Shown: in pieces, positions 15,988 through 24,640 of the stretch
Position numbering within the stretch: the first letter of the stretch is position 1
Layout of the letters: each line of letters begins with the position of its first letter
Source: CBDBCU01 sp965203435
GTDB lineage: Bacteria > Chloroflexota > Dehalococcoidia > Lucifugimonadales > UBA3495
Length of the DNA stretch: 64,000 nt
Direction: 5' to 3'
Assembly: GCA_965203435.1 (NCBI GenBank)
Contig: CBDBCU010000001.1
Location: 186,001 to 250,000 of the forward strand
Position numbers and translations under genes: made by a program
The notes under the pieces: model-generated
The model's database searches: none
What the model was told of the DNA's origin: nothing
The model's input: only the letters and a program-made list of their open reading frames with translations

Positions 15988-17963
15988 AAACCGTTGCCGG
16001 GCTGAAAAGTTGCCTTTTGCTGTTGGTAGCGTTGACGGCGGCTATTCTCCCGGCTTGTACGCCGCCGCCGGTTGCTACGCCGACCCCAGATTCGATACCA
16101 GCCGCCCGGACGTCGGCCACGCCAACCGCGCCGCCGCCGGCTTTAACTCCGCCATCGGTTCCATCCCCAACCCCAACGCCCGTCCCGGCAACGCCAACGA
16201 CACCGCCGGCGGCAATCAGCAGTACGGACGAGGCTAGGGGCCGCTTTACCATGCGGATTGACAACCTGCCCCGGGAATTGACCGCGCCCCGGCCGCAGTA
16301 CGACACCGCCGCCGAATTTGCCGCCCTGGTCAAGCCCCATTTTCTGGCCGGCGGCGCGGATGGCGAACTGCGGGCCGCGGCCGGCAATCCTGCGGCAATA
16401 GTGGCAAGGGAGGGGCGGCTCAAAGTGGAATTGGCCGGGGAAAGCGGCATTTCCTACCTGGATCTGCTGGCTTTACATTCGGAATTGCTGGGAGAACATC
16501 CCGTGCACAAGGTCTATCGCCTGCTGGCTATGGGTATCCCCATGTCCGCGGAACTGCGGCGGAAACTGGCGGCCGGCCCGGCCGATGAACTGTTTGCCAA
16601 CTTGAAGTTTGAGTATCTACGCGGCCAGGAAACCGCCGGGGTGGTCGCCGAGGTTTTCCCGGACGGAACTTTGCTGGTGATACCCTTTTCTCTGCCGGCG
16701 GAATGGCAAAGCCAAGACGCCCACATTGCCGCGCCCACCCACCTGCACTTGAACCCGCGGGCCTTGAGCGTGGGAATTTCCGCCCTAGCTGCGGAGTATG
16801 AACGGGAAATTCTGGCCTTGCCTTTCCCGGAACAGCGTTACCCGGCGGCGGCCCTGGCCCGGAAACAGTGCGGCGTGTATCAGGAAAGCCTGGCAGCCCC
16901 GGCCTATGCCGGCTTGCTGAACTCCCTGGGATACCGATTTACCCCGGAGCATATAACCGGAGAATTAGCCGACCCGGCCGCGCCTTTCGGAGAACGAATG
17001 GCGGCCCTGCTATGGGGCGGTTTCGGAGCTGACCGCCAGTATTTCGGCTTTGAGGGGGCGTGGATTGCCGCCCGGCTGCGGCAAGGGGGAGCTGATTGGC
17101 TGGGCGATTGCGATACCGCCGGCGGTATCCGCCGCTACCGGGTAGCCGGAGATTCGGCAGTACGCTACTACTTGACCGTCCGCCGCTCTCTGGAACCGGA
17201 TAAGAAACAACGCCACAAAATCCTGAGCTTGGATCGGGATGGGGCGGCGGCCGAAATTTACACCGCTCCCGGCATCATCTTGATGGCTTTTCCCCTGCCT
17301 CCGGAGGGGCGGGACTGGCTGTTGAGCGCCGAGGGTTGGCCGGAAGCGGCCGAGGGGCAGCCGGCGGATCCCCGTTGGCAGGCGGTTTATAGCGTAGATA
17401 TGGATACGCCGCAACAGTACCGGATTGTTGGGTATCCCCTGGGCCGCCACAGCGCTGACCCGCCGGCCGGCTTGTACGGGGTTTCGCCCCGGCTGAGTGC
17501 CGACGACAAATATCTGTTCAATACCCTGTACGGCTTTCGCGAGGAGGGCGGCGGTATCTGGGTGACCGATATTTCGGAAAGGGATTTTCCCGACAACCCG
17601 GCTAACTTTGCCCGCATTGTGGCCTGGGATCATACCCTCAGCTGGACGCTGCTGCCGAATCCCGCCGCGGAATCATCTCCCTACTGGCACTTGTTTATGA
17701 CCGGCAAGGAAGTGGCCGATGACTTTGCCATGACCGCCAACATCTTGCGCGTCCGGGAGAATGGTTTGGCCTCGGCCATTGAGCGGGAGGAGCGGCTGCT
17801 GCAAATGGTAGGCTGGAATCCCGTGCCTTTCGGTTGGCAGCGCCTGTCGGATACCCAATACCGAGTGCTGGTAGAAACCCATTACAACTACGAAAGTTCC
17901 CTGCTGCCCCGGGCCAAAGGCGTCTATATAATCCCTGTTGACCTAAGCGGGGCCGGGGAATAA
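15984..17963 (+). CDS. Lipoprotein of unknown function with Pro/Thr-rich linker
   Basis: A 659-residue protein. The signal LLLLVALTAAILPAC gives a lipobox with lipidated Cys near residue 24, followed by ~60 residues of Pro, Thr and Ala that should act as a flexible spacer. The large mature region has no motif I recognise; it contains several Trp/Tyr-rich blocks (YGFREEGGGIWVTDI) and looks like a globular extracytoplasmic domain. It overlaps panE by four bases and is followed one base later by the phosphatase gene. Confidence 0.75.
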   Translation: MKTVAGLKSCLLLLVALTAAILPACTPPPVATPTPDSIPAARTSATPTAPPPALTPPSVPSPTPTPVPATPTTPPAAISSTDEARGRFTMRIDNLPRELTAPRPQYDTAAEFAALVKPHFLAGGADGELRAAAGNPAAIVAREGRLKVELAGESGISYLDLLALHSELLGEHPVHKVYRLLAMGIPMSAELRRKLAAGPADELFANLKFEYLRGQETAGVVAEVFPDGTLLVIPFSLPAEWQSQDAHIAAPTHLHLNPRALSVGISALAAEYEREILALPFPEQRYPAAALARKQCGVYQESLAAPAYAGLLNSLGYRFTPEHITGELADPAAPFGERMAALLWGGFGADRQYFGFEGAWIAARLRQGGADWLGDCDTAGGIRRYRVAGDSAVRYYLTVRRSLEPDKKQRHKILSLDRDGAAAEIYTAPGIILMAFPLPPEGRDWLLSAEGWPEAAEGQPADPRWQAVYSVDMDTPQQYRIVGYPLGRHSADPPAGLYGVSPRLSADDKYLFNTLYGFREEGGGIWVTDISERDFPDNPANFARIVAWDHTLSWTLLPNPAAESSPYWHLFMTGKEVADDFAMTANILRVRENGLASAIEREERLLQMVGWNPVPFGWQRLSDTQYRVLVETHYNYESSLLPRAKGVYIIPVDLSGAGE

Positions 17964-17964
17964 G

Positions 17965-18525
17965 ATGCCGGTCAAGGATTTCCTGAGGAAAAAGCCGCAA
18001 CAGGCAAAGGAGCGCAAAGGGCCGATGCCGGAACAGCCGATCGAACACTGCTATTGGGTAGTGCCGGGCAAGTTTCTGGCCGGCGAGTACCCCCGCAATC
18101 TGGATGATGAATCCTCTCCGGCAAAACTGGCGGCCTTGGCGGACGCCGGCATAGCCGCCTTTATCGACCTTACCGAGGAAGGGGAATTGAACCCCTACAG
18201 CCAGTGGCTGAACCCGCAAAGCCAGTCCCATCAGCGTTTCCCCATTCGGGATTTGTCCACGCCGCCCTCGACCGCGTTCACCGTATCCATCCTTGACGCC
18301 ATTGATGAGCAAATCAGCAACGGGCGGCCGGTCTATCTGCACTGCTGGGGCGGCGTCGGGCGCACCGGAACGATCGTCGGCTGCTGGCTGGCGCGACACG
18401 GTTACGCCGGCAATGCGGCTTTGGAACGGCTGGGGGAATTATGGGCGGCGTGTCCCAAATCCGCTTATAGGGTATCCCCGGAAAAGCTGTGCCAGCGGCG
18501 GTATGTCCGGGGTTGGCAAGAATGA
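17965..18525 (+). CDS. Protein tyrosine/dual-specificity phosphatase family
   Basis: The active-site loop HCWGGVGRTGT (Cys and Arg of HCx5R) and an upstream general-acid region (FPIRDLSTPP) mark a cysteine-based phosphatase of the DSP type. Length is 186 residues from the first ATG, one base after the upstream stop; a second ATG at 18025, preceded by AAGGAG, would give 166 residues and fits better where the fold begins (EQPIEHCYWVVPGKFLAGEYP). It probably dephosphorylates proteins or small phosphoesters; partner unknown. It ends the panE operon. Confidence 0.85.
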   Translation: MPVKDFLRKKPQQAKERKGPMPEQPIEHCYWVVPGKFLAGEYPRNLDDESSPAKLAALADAGIAAFIDLTEEGELNPYSQWLNPQSQSHQRFPIRDLSTPPSTAFTVSILDAIDEQISNGRPVYLHCWGGVGRTGTIVGCWLARHGYAGNAALERLGELWAACPKSAYRVSPEKLCQRRYVRGWQE

Positions 18526-18535
18526 CCTGCCCCTT

Positions 18536-18616
18536 GGGTTCGTTCTGTTACAGGGTATTCATCCTTCAACAAGTTCAGGATGAGCGGAATGGCTACCTTG
18601 TAACAGAACGAAACCC
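18536..18616. repeat. Family A repeat inside a locus-specific hairpin
   Basis: The core (18560-18587) lies within arms GGGTTCGTTCTGTTACA (from 18536) and their near-perfect complement (18594-18616). It is centred between convergent genes, so it may act as a bidirectional terminator. Confidence 0.85.
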
Positions 18617-18630
18617 TGCCTCTGGGCGGC

Positions 18631-19437
18631 CTAACTATCGTAGCCGGCAAACAGCTCCCGGGCCGCCAGCTTGTCTGTCAGATTGCCAAAGGCCATAGTG
18701 TAAAAGCCGCGATAGCCGGCCTTTTCCAATCGTCGGAATACCGCCTTGAAGTCGATATTGCCTTGGCCGGGGTTCAGGTGGACTTCCTTATCGCCGTTGT
18801 TGTCGGCCAGCCGCACCTCGCCGATGCGCGCAATGCCAAAGGCGTCCAGAAAGCCGTTAATGCCCTCCGGTACCAAGTGGGCGTGGTTGACGGTGAAAGC
18901 CCAGCCGAAACGCTCTGAGGATATGGCGTCAAAGTAGTAGCGACATTCCGCAACGGTATGGGCCAGGTAGTGGATTTCCGCATCCGCCGGCTCGAAGTTC
19001 AGGTTTTCCAGTAGCAGCGTTACCCCGGCTTGCTCGGCATAGGCCGTTGCCCGTTGCAGCCGCGCCAGCGACGCCGCCCTCCGCTCCGCAATGGCGCTGC
19101 TGAAATGGTAGCCGCCATGCACAACCACGCCGGCGCAATCCAACCGCCGGGCCAGGTCAATGTTGCTTTCCAGATAGCGGTCCACGGCCGCCGCCACATA
19201 GGGCGAAAACTCGGCGATATTGACCGCCGATTCGGTGTGCAAAGTCAGGGTTATACCAGTACGGCGGGCAGTGTCAGTAACGGACGCCACCCGCGCAGTG
19301 TCCCAATGATCCAGGCTGTTCGGCCCCCGGTCGGCATTGAAATTCAGATAGGGAAAGGCATTAGCCGCCGCCGTGGCCAAGGCATCCTCAAGGCGGGTCG
19401 CGCCGGCGTCATAGCCGATCCGGTCTTGCAGGGGCAT
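18631..19437 (-). CDS. Sugar phosphate isomerase/epimerase family (xylose-isomerase-like TIM barrel)
   Basis: Starts at the ATG of MPLQDRIGYDAG, 8 bases after GAGG; the upstream frame extension has no support. The 268-residue protein has the AP-endonuclease-2/IolE barrel features: ITLTLHTESAVNIAEF, CAGVVVHGGYHFSS, VTLLLENLNF (metal-binding Glu), FAFTVNHAHL-type strand (here GWAFTVNHAHLV) and GEVRLADNNGDKEVHLNPGQGNIDF, whose His and Asp residues match the divalent metal site. Substrate unknown. Confidence 0.85.
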   Translation of the reverse strand: MPLQDRIGYDAGATRLEDALATAAANAFPYLNFNADRGPNSLDHWDTARVASVTDTARRTGITLTLHTESAVNIAEFSPYVAAAVDRYLESNIDLARRLDCAGVVVHGGYHFSSAIAERRAASLARLQRATAYAEQAGVTLLLENLNFEPADAEIHYLAHTVAECRYYFDAISSERFGWAFTVNHAHLVPEGINGFLDAFGIARIGEVRLADNNGDKEVHLNPGQGNIDFKAVFRRLEKAGYRGFYTMAFGNLTDKLAARELFAGYDS

Positions 19438-19565
19438 AGCGGAACCTCGCGGTTTTATGGGGCCATGGTAATGGGCAATGGGTATCCTGTCCACCGCCGC
19501 CCGGTTGTCAACCTTACCGCCGCCGGTTATCATTCCCGTTGACCTAATCGGATTGGAGGAAAGCA

Positions 19566-20441
19566 ATGGCGCAAATCCCCAGGGAGGGCTGGCTGACGGC
19601 CAACGGGCTGAACCTGCATTATCGGGATTGGGGCGGTTCCGGGCCGCCGATAGTCCTGCTGCACGGCTTGGCCTCCACCAGCCACATTTGGGATTTGGTA
19701 GCCCCCCGGCTGGCGGCGGATTTTGCGGTATTGGCCCTCGACCAGCGGGGCCACGGGGAAAGCGACAAGCCGGCCTCCGGTTATGACTTTGCCACTGTAG
19801 CCCGGGATTTGCGGGCGGCCCTGGAATCCCGGGGTCTGGAAAAGCCGGTTATCGTCGGCCATTCCTGGGGCGCGGATGTGGCCCTGGAATTCGCCGTGGC
19901 CTACCCCCATTGGCCCCGGGGTTTGGGCTTTGTGGATGGCGGGATGATTGAGCCGTCCGCCCGGCCGGGGATGACGCTGGAACAGGCCCGGGCGGAAATG
20001 GCCCCGCCGGATTTCACCGGAATGACCCTCGAGCAATTCCGCCAGCGGATCCGCGCCCGGACTTTTCCCTCCCCAATGCCGGCCGAGTTTGAGGATATTG
20101 TGCTGGCTAATTTCGAGACCTTGCCGGATGGTACCATACAGCCGCGCCTGAGCCGGGCCAATCATCTGCGGATTATTGATGCCTTGTGGGAACACCATCC
20201 CCCGCAGCTTTACCCGCAGGTTTCCTGTCCGACCCTGCTGCTGCCGGCCCGGATGCCGGGGGACGAATCGGTCACTTCCCGCATCATCCGCCGGGAAAAG
20301 TCGGTAGCCCTGGCCGAACAGGGCTTGCCGGTCAGCAAAACCGTCTGGCTGGAAAACAGCATCCACGATGTGCCGGCGCAGCGTCCCGAACTGGTGGCCG
20401 GGGTGATTCGGGAACATATAGTAGAGGGATTCTTTGGGTGA
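19566..20441 (+). CDS. Alpha/beta hydrolase
   Basis: Preceded by GGAGGAAAGC. The 291 residues show the oxyanion-hole block VLLHGLASTSHIWD, the DQRGHGESDKP block and the nucleophile elbow VGHSWGADVAL (Ser). The catalytic His is likely that of ENSIHDVPAQRPE near the C-terminus. This esterase/epoxide-hydrolase/dehalogenase group cannot be assigned a substrate from sequence. It stands between a divergent isomerase gene and an NHL protein. Confidence 0.9.
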   Translation: MAQIPREGWLTANGLNLHYRDWGGSGPPIVLLHGLASTSHIWDLVAPRLAADFAVLALDQRGHGESDKPASGYDFATVARDLRAALESRGLEKPVIVGHSWGADVALEFAVAYPHWPRGLGFVDGGMIEPSARPGMTLEQARAEMAPPDFTGMTLEQFRQRIRARTFPSPMPAEFEDIVLANFETLPDGTIQPRLSRANHLRIIDALWEHHPPQLYPQVSCPTLLLPARMPGDESVTSRIIRREKSVALAEQGLPVSKTVWLENSIHDVPAQRPELVAGVIREHIVEGFFG

Positions 20442-20524
20442 CGGTGGATTGCCGCCTTACCCCGGTTTGACACTAATCAGCGCCAAGTTTAGACTCTCGA
20501 TAAATCCTAAAGGGGGCAAAACCT

Positions 20525-21406
20525 ATGACCACCGTCGGCGCCGGCAAATATACCTACGAACTGATTCAGGACTGGCCGCAGCTGCCGCCCGGGGAATCCC
20601 TCGGCATCGTCAGCGCGGTCGCCACCGACTCCCAGGACAATGTCTATGTGTTCCAGCGGCAAGATCCGCCGGTGATGGTCTTTGACCAGGCGGGCCGCTA
20701 CCTGAGCTGCTGGGGCATTGGCGCCATTGCCGACCCCCACGGCATCACTATTCAGGATGACATCGTGTATATCACCGACCGCTCCGACCAGGTGGCGGTG
20801 AAGTTCACCCTGGATGGCAAGCCCTTGCAGGTGATTGGCGACCGCGGAATCCATTCCGATACCGGCTGCGAGCGGCCGGGGGATTTGGTGCCGCGCGCGG
20901 CCGGCCCCTTTAACTATCCTACGGAAATGGTGCCCAGCCCTTCCGGGGATTTGTATATCTCCGATGGCTACCGCAACAGCCGGGTGCATCGCTTTACCGC
21001 CGCCGGCCGGCTGATTGCCTCTTGGGGCCAGCCGGGCCAGACGGAGCCGGGCCATTTCCACCTGCCGCACAGCATCCTGGTGGATCCGGCCGGCAAAGTC
21101 TATGTCTGCGACCGGGCCAATCGGCGGGTACAAATTTTCTCGCCCGACGGAGAGTTTATTGCCCAGTGGACGAACGGGATGGGCGGCCCGGACGACATTT
21201 CCCGGGACGCCGACGGGGTGTTTTACATTGCGGAGCAGGAAGTGGATGGCGGGCCGCCGCACCTCAGCCTCTGGCAGGAGGATGGCACGCTGATTGACCG
21301 CTGGGCAATCCGCCACGCCCACGGCCTTTGGGTGGACTCCCACGGCGATATTTACCTGGGGCTGACCACCAACCACAGCGTGGACAAGTACGTGCGGCAG
21401 GGTTAG
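20525..21406 (+). CDS. NHL-repeat six-bladed beta-propeller protein
   Basis: A 293-residue protein without a signal peptide. Repeating units end in patterns such as DNVYVFQRQDPPVMVFDQAGRYL, GDLYISDGYRNSRVHRFTAAGRLI, GKVYVCDRANRRVQIFSPDGEFI and GDIYLGLTTNHSVDKY, typical NHL blades. It resembles peptidylglycine alpha-amidating lyase-like propellers common in Chloroflexota-type genomes; enzyme activity is unproven. A strong terminator follows. Confidence 0.88.
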   Translation: MTTVGAGKYTYELIQDWPQLPPGESLGIVSAVATDSQDNVYVFQRQDPPVMVFDQAGRYLSCWGIGAIADPHGITIQDDIVYITDRSDQVAVKFTLDGKPLQVIGDRGIHSDTGCERPGDLVPRAAGPFNYPTEMVPSPSGDLYISDGYRNSRVHRFTAAGRLIASWGQPGQTEPGHFHLPHSILVDPAGKVYVCDRANRRVQIFSPDGEFIAQWTNGMGGPDDISRDADGVFYIAEQEVDGGPPHLSLWQEDGTLIDRWAIRHAHGLWVDSHGDIYLGLTTNHSVDKYVRQG

Positions 21407-21430
21407 TTGCCGCCGCCAACTTTGCCAGCC

Positions 21431-21457
21431 GGGGGCGGTTTGGGAAAAACCGCCCCC
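21431..21457 (+). terminator. Rho-independent terminator after the NHL gene
   Basis: An 11-base stem (GGGGGCGGTTT / AAACCGCCCCC) with a 5-base loop, followed by TATTCTTG. Confidence 0.85.
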
Positions 21458-21475
21458 TATTCTTGTGTAACGTCA

Positions 21476-22036
21476 TCAGTCACTGGGCGGCTCCCGATGA
21501 ACCACCGGCTTGTCTCCGGTCACTTCGGAGTGAGCAATTTCTGCCGCTTCCAGCGCAACGGCCGCCGCCTTTAGTGACTCAACGGCTTTTTCCAGCTCGC
21601 CAGCCGCTTCATACAACCGCATGGGGTAGGGTCCGCCCGGCCGCCAGTATTGCGCCTCGTGCAATAGTACCTCACGCCGCACTTCCGCCGACTCGGCCAA
21701 CTTATTTACCATGGCAACGCGGAACGGGCGCTGGTGGTGACGCGCCAAGTAGCAGGCAAAGGCCTGCATTTCCTTGTCCCACTTGCTGGTCAACGCCCGC
21801 ACCGCCAGTTCCAACTCGTTCCGGTGCCGGTCACCGACAATAGCAATGCTCCCATCCCGGCACGGCACAACGGTGACCGGCCCCACAAGCCAAGGGATAT
21901 TCAGGTCGCGGTCGACATAAATCCCTCCCTCGGCACTTTCGTACAAGGCTATCAGGGCACTGAGCCAAGCCTGCTCGTCCTCGGATTGATACGCTTCCCG
22001 CAAGTTTGCGGTCAGGGTCTCCGCCATTGTTGCCAT
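21476..22036 (-). CDS. Hypothetical protein, mostly helical
   Basis: A 186-residue protein preceded by AAAGGAGG, ~9 bases before the ATG. The N-terminal half mentions an acidic-hydrophobic mix (YVDRDLNIPWLVGPVTVVPCRDGSIAIVG) and the C-terminal half is a long Ala/Glu-rich helix pair (LYEAAGELEKAVESLKAAAVALEAAEIA), probably coiled coil. No family recognised, no membrane segment. It lies beside an HNH remnant. Confidence 0.6.
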   Translation of the reverse strand: MATMAETLTANLREAYQSEDEQAWLSALIALYESAEGGIYVDRDLNIPWLVGPVTVVPCRDGSIAIVGDRHRNELELAVRALTSKWDKEMQAFACYLARHHQRPFRVAMVNKLAESAEVRREVLLHEAQYWRPGGPYPMRLYEAAGELEKAVESLKAAAVALEAAEIAHSEVTGDKPVVHREPPSD

Positions 22037-22097
22037 AAGGTTAGCCCTCCTTTGATTTGATTAGCCCGGCCGGTTGCCCGGCCGGGTTATGCGCTAA

Positions 22098-22400
22098 TCA
22101 GCACCGACGGTAAAGCCGCCTTGCCGGGTGGCATCTAACAGGAATTCCCTTGCCCCGTCGCCGCCAATTGCAAGGGGATACACTGGTCAATCGGCGTGCT
22201 ACCGACCAATAGCCGTCCCGCCGATTGGCCTGCCGCAGGGCAATCAGCGTCAGCCGGTTGCTTTTCCTACCGTTGCAAAGCCGGCAAAGGATTGCCCTGT
22301 TGTCCAGGTCGTTATGCCCGCTGTCCGACTTGGGCAGGTTATGGTCCAGGTCAAATGCCGGCCGTCGTTCTCTTTTCTGGCGGCCGATCAACCCGCTCAT
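22098..22400 (-). pseudogene. HNH endonuclease remnant
   Basis: The central part reads FDLDHNLPKSDSGHND...NRAILCRLCNGRKSNR, which is the DHxxP...N...LC..CN..KS core of an HNH domain of the type often fused to DNA methylases. The frame has no room for the N-terminal strands or the rest of an enzyme: its only start ATG belongs to the Family A repeat at 22394-22420, and the C-terminal 30 residues are compositionally odd (Arg/Cys-rich). It is best seen as a truncated gene, possibly cut by repeat insertion. Confidence 0.6.
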
Positions 22401-22447
22401 CCTGAACTTGTTGAAGGATGAATCCGCCGCAAGCCGGTTGAACGGCC
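22382..22447. repeat. Family A repeat inside a locus-specific hairpin
   Basis: The core (22394-22420) is enclosed by GGCCGATCAACC (22382-22393) and GGTTGAACGGCC (22436-22447), complementary at 11 of 12 positions. It touches the 3' end of the aldolase/dehydrogenase gene. Confidence 0.8.
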
Positions 22448-24504
22448 TACCGGGGAAACGCCTCGCGCACCCCGCCGTCCACCGGTATCATCGCTCCGGT
22501 AGTCTTGGCCGCGCGGTTCGAGGCCAGGAACAAGACGGTTTCCGCTACATCCTCGGCAAAGACTTTGGCTTTCAGCAGGTTGCGCTGCTGATAAAACTCC
22601 TCTAATCCGGCAACGGTTACGCCGTGGGCGGCCGCCCGCTCCTGCCGCAGCTGCTCCGACCAGAGTTGCGAACCCTGAAACACCGCATCCGGATTGACCA
22701 CATTGACCCGGATGCCATACTGCCCGTTTTCCAGGGCCAGCACCCGGGCCAACTGCACTTCGGCGGCCTTGGCTACGCTGTAAGCCCCGAACTCGGCCCC
22801 GGGAGCCGGCACATTTTTAGTGCCGATAAAGACCAGGCTGCCGCCGCGGCCCTGTTCTTTCAGCAGTTTGACCGCCGCCGCCGCCACCAGAAAATGGCCG
22901 GTGGCGTTGATGTCCAGGGAACGCTGCCAGTCGGCTAACGGCAAGGCGTCAATCAGCCCCACCGGGGCAATGCCGGCGTTGGATACCAGAATATCCAGGC
23001 CGCCATAGACCCGGCGCACATCCTGAAATACGGCGGCGACCTGGCCGGTATCGGCTACATTCATCGGAAAAGCCGCCGCCCGTTCCGGGCCGCCGGCGGC
23101 GTTGATGGCGGCGGCGGTTTCCTCCGCGCCCGCCCCATCCACATCGGTAACGATAATGTGCGCCCCCTCGGCGGCCAGCCGCTGGGCGATAACCTTGCCG
23201 ATGCCGCTAGCCGCTCCGGTTACCAGAGCCACCTGCCGGGCCAGTTCCTTCTCCGGCGGAGCCAGGGTCAACTTGTAAAGTTCCAGCGGCCAATACTCGG
23301 CATCATAGGCATCTTGGGCGGTCAGGGAAGTATAGTCGCTGATCGCCTGGGCGGTACGCAGCACGTTGATGGTGTGATGGTAGATGTCGTTGGTAATGCG
23401 GGAGGCCCGGGCGTCCCGGCCGGTCGTCCACATTCCCACGCCGGGCAGCAGGATAACCCGGGGATAGGGGTCGAGCATCGTATCCTGGCCGGAAGTGTGC
23501 TGCTGATACCAGACGGCGTATTCCCCGGCGTAGTCGGCCATCCCCTGGCGCAGGCTTTCCTTGACCGCGGCGGTGTCGGTCGGGTCGGCCACCTCCAACC
23601 ACAAAGGCTTGCGCTTGGTATGGATTAAATGGTCGGGAGTGGCCGGGCCGATGCCGCTCAGCCGTTGCCCTTCCGCGGAACCGATAAACTCCAGCACCTC
23701 CGCGGAATCGTCAAAGCGCAGCACGGCCCGCCGTTGCTGACTGACCAGGCCGCGCAGGGTCGGGGCCAGGGCGGCGGCTATTTCCTGACGGGCGGCGGCG
23801 GACAAAGGATTGCGCTGCCAGCCGCCGAACACGGCCTTTTCCGCACCTTGCGCCGCATATTCCTCAGCCTGGCTTACCAGGGCAATGTGCCGGTCATAGG
23901 CAGCCTTGGCGCTGTCCCCCCAGGTGAACAAGCCGTGATTGACCAGTACCACGCCGCTGAGGTTGGGGGATTCCTTAACCGCCAGGCCCACCAGTTTGGA
24001 AAGCTGAAAGCCGGGGCGCAGATATTCCACTACCGCCACTTCCGGGCCATAGACCCGGCGCAGAATGTCGTCGGCATCCCGATTGTTGGTCAGCCCGACC
24101 ACCGCATCGGCGTGGGAATGGGCCACGCACATGAAAGGCAGAAAGGCGTGGAGCAGGGTTTCAATGGAAGGACGGGGCGAATTGGGATCCAGGACGCAGC
24201 GGTCGAGGTAGTCCACCATTTCCTCGTCGGACATCTGCTCCCGGGTAAAGACCGGCAACACCTTTTCCAGTTCCAGGCGGGGAAACTGCCACCGCTCCAT
24301 CGACTTCAGGTCGGAGCCGGAACCCTTAATCCGCATTACCTGCACTTCCCGGCCCAGGAAGTCCTTTTCGGCAACTTTGATCGAGGTATTGCCGCCGCCC
24401 CAGACCACCAGATCCGGATCGGCGCCAATCAAGCGGCTCATATAGACCAGCTTGTCGAGTTCATCCAACCCTTGGGCGGTGCTTTCAGACCAGAGGTTTT
24501 CCAT
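22447..24504 (-). CDS. Bifunctional class II aldolase / short-chain dehydrogenase (RhaD-like fusion)
   Basis: Start at MENLWS, after AGGAAG at a good distance. 685 residues in two parts. The N-terminal ~400 residues form a class II aldolase/adducin domain: VVWGGGNTSIKVAEKDFLG, SHADAVVGLTNN, SGVVLVNHGLFTWGDSAKAAY, with the metal-binding His pairs. The C-terminal ~250 residues are a classical SDR (VTGAASGIGKVIAQRL, NAGIAPVG, YSVAKAAEVQ). This fusion is known as rhamnulose-1-phosphate aldolase/lactaldehyde dehydrogenase and related sugar-acid enzymes. No rhamnose kinase or isomerase is adjacent, so the exact sugar is unknown. Confidence 0.87.
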   Translation of the reverse strand: MENLWSESTAQGLDELDKLVYMSRLIGADPDLVVWGGGNTSIKVAEKDFLGREVQVMRIKGSGSDLKSMERWQFPRLELEKVLPVFTREQMSDEEMVDYLDRCVLDPNSPRPSIETLLHAFLPFMCVAHSHADAVVGLTNNRDADDILRRVYGPEVAVVEYLRPGFQLSKLVGLAVKESPNLSGVVLVNHGLFTWGDSAKAAYDRHIALVSQAEEYAAQGAEKAVFGGWQRNPLSAAARQEIAAALAPTLRGLVSQQRRAVLRFDDSAEVLEFIGSAEGQRLSGIGPATPDHLIHTKRKPLWLEVADPTDTAAVKESLRQGMADYAGEYAVWYQQHTSGQDTMLDPYPRVILLPGVGMWTTGRDARASRITNDIYHHTINVLRTAQAISDYTSLTAQDAYDAEYWPLELYKLTLAPPEKELARQVALVTGAASGIGKVIAQRLAAEGAHIIVTDVDGAGAEETAAAINAAGGPERAAAFPMNVADTGQVAAVFQDVRRVYGGLDILVSNAGIAPVGLIDALPLADWQRSLDINATGHFLVAAAAVKLLKEQGRGGSLVFIGTKNVPAPGAEFGAYSVAKAAEVQLARVLALENGQYGIRVNVVNPDAVFQGSQLWSEQLRQERAAAHGVTVAGLEEFYQQRNLLKAKVFAEDVAETVLFLASNRAAKTTGAMIPVDGGVREAFPR

Positions 24505-24558
24505 AGCTAACTTCCTGTTTCTGCGGATTAGGGTTTCCCGGCGTTTTCCACGGTTGGT

Positions 24559-24586
24559 CATCCTTCAACGAGTTCAGGATGAGCGG
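24559..24586. repeat. Family A repeat
   Basis: Core CATCCTTCAACGAG...GGATGAGCGG between the aldolase start and the amidohydrolase end. Flanking arms (CCACGGTTGG and CCAAC...GTGG) are only partly complementary. Confidence 0.75.
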
Positions 24587-24640
24587 AAACCGCTGAGGGG
24601 CCAACTTCCTGTGTTGTGGATTAGGCGGCCGGGCCGGCCG

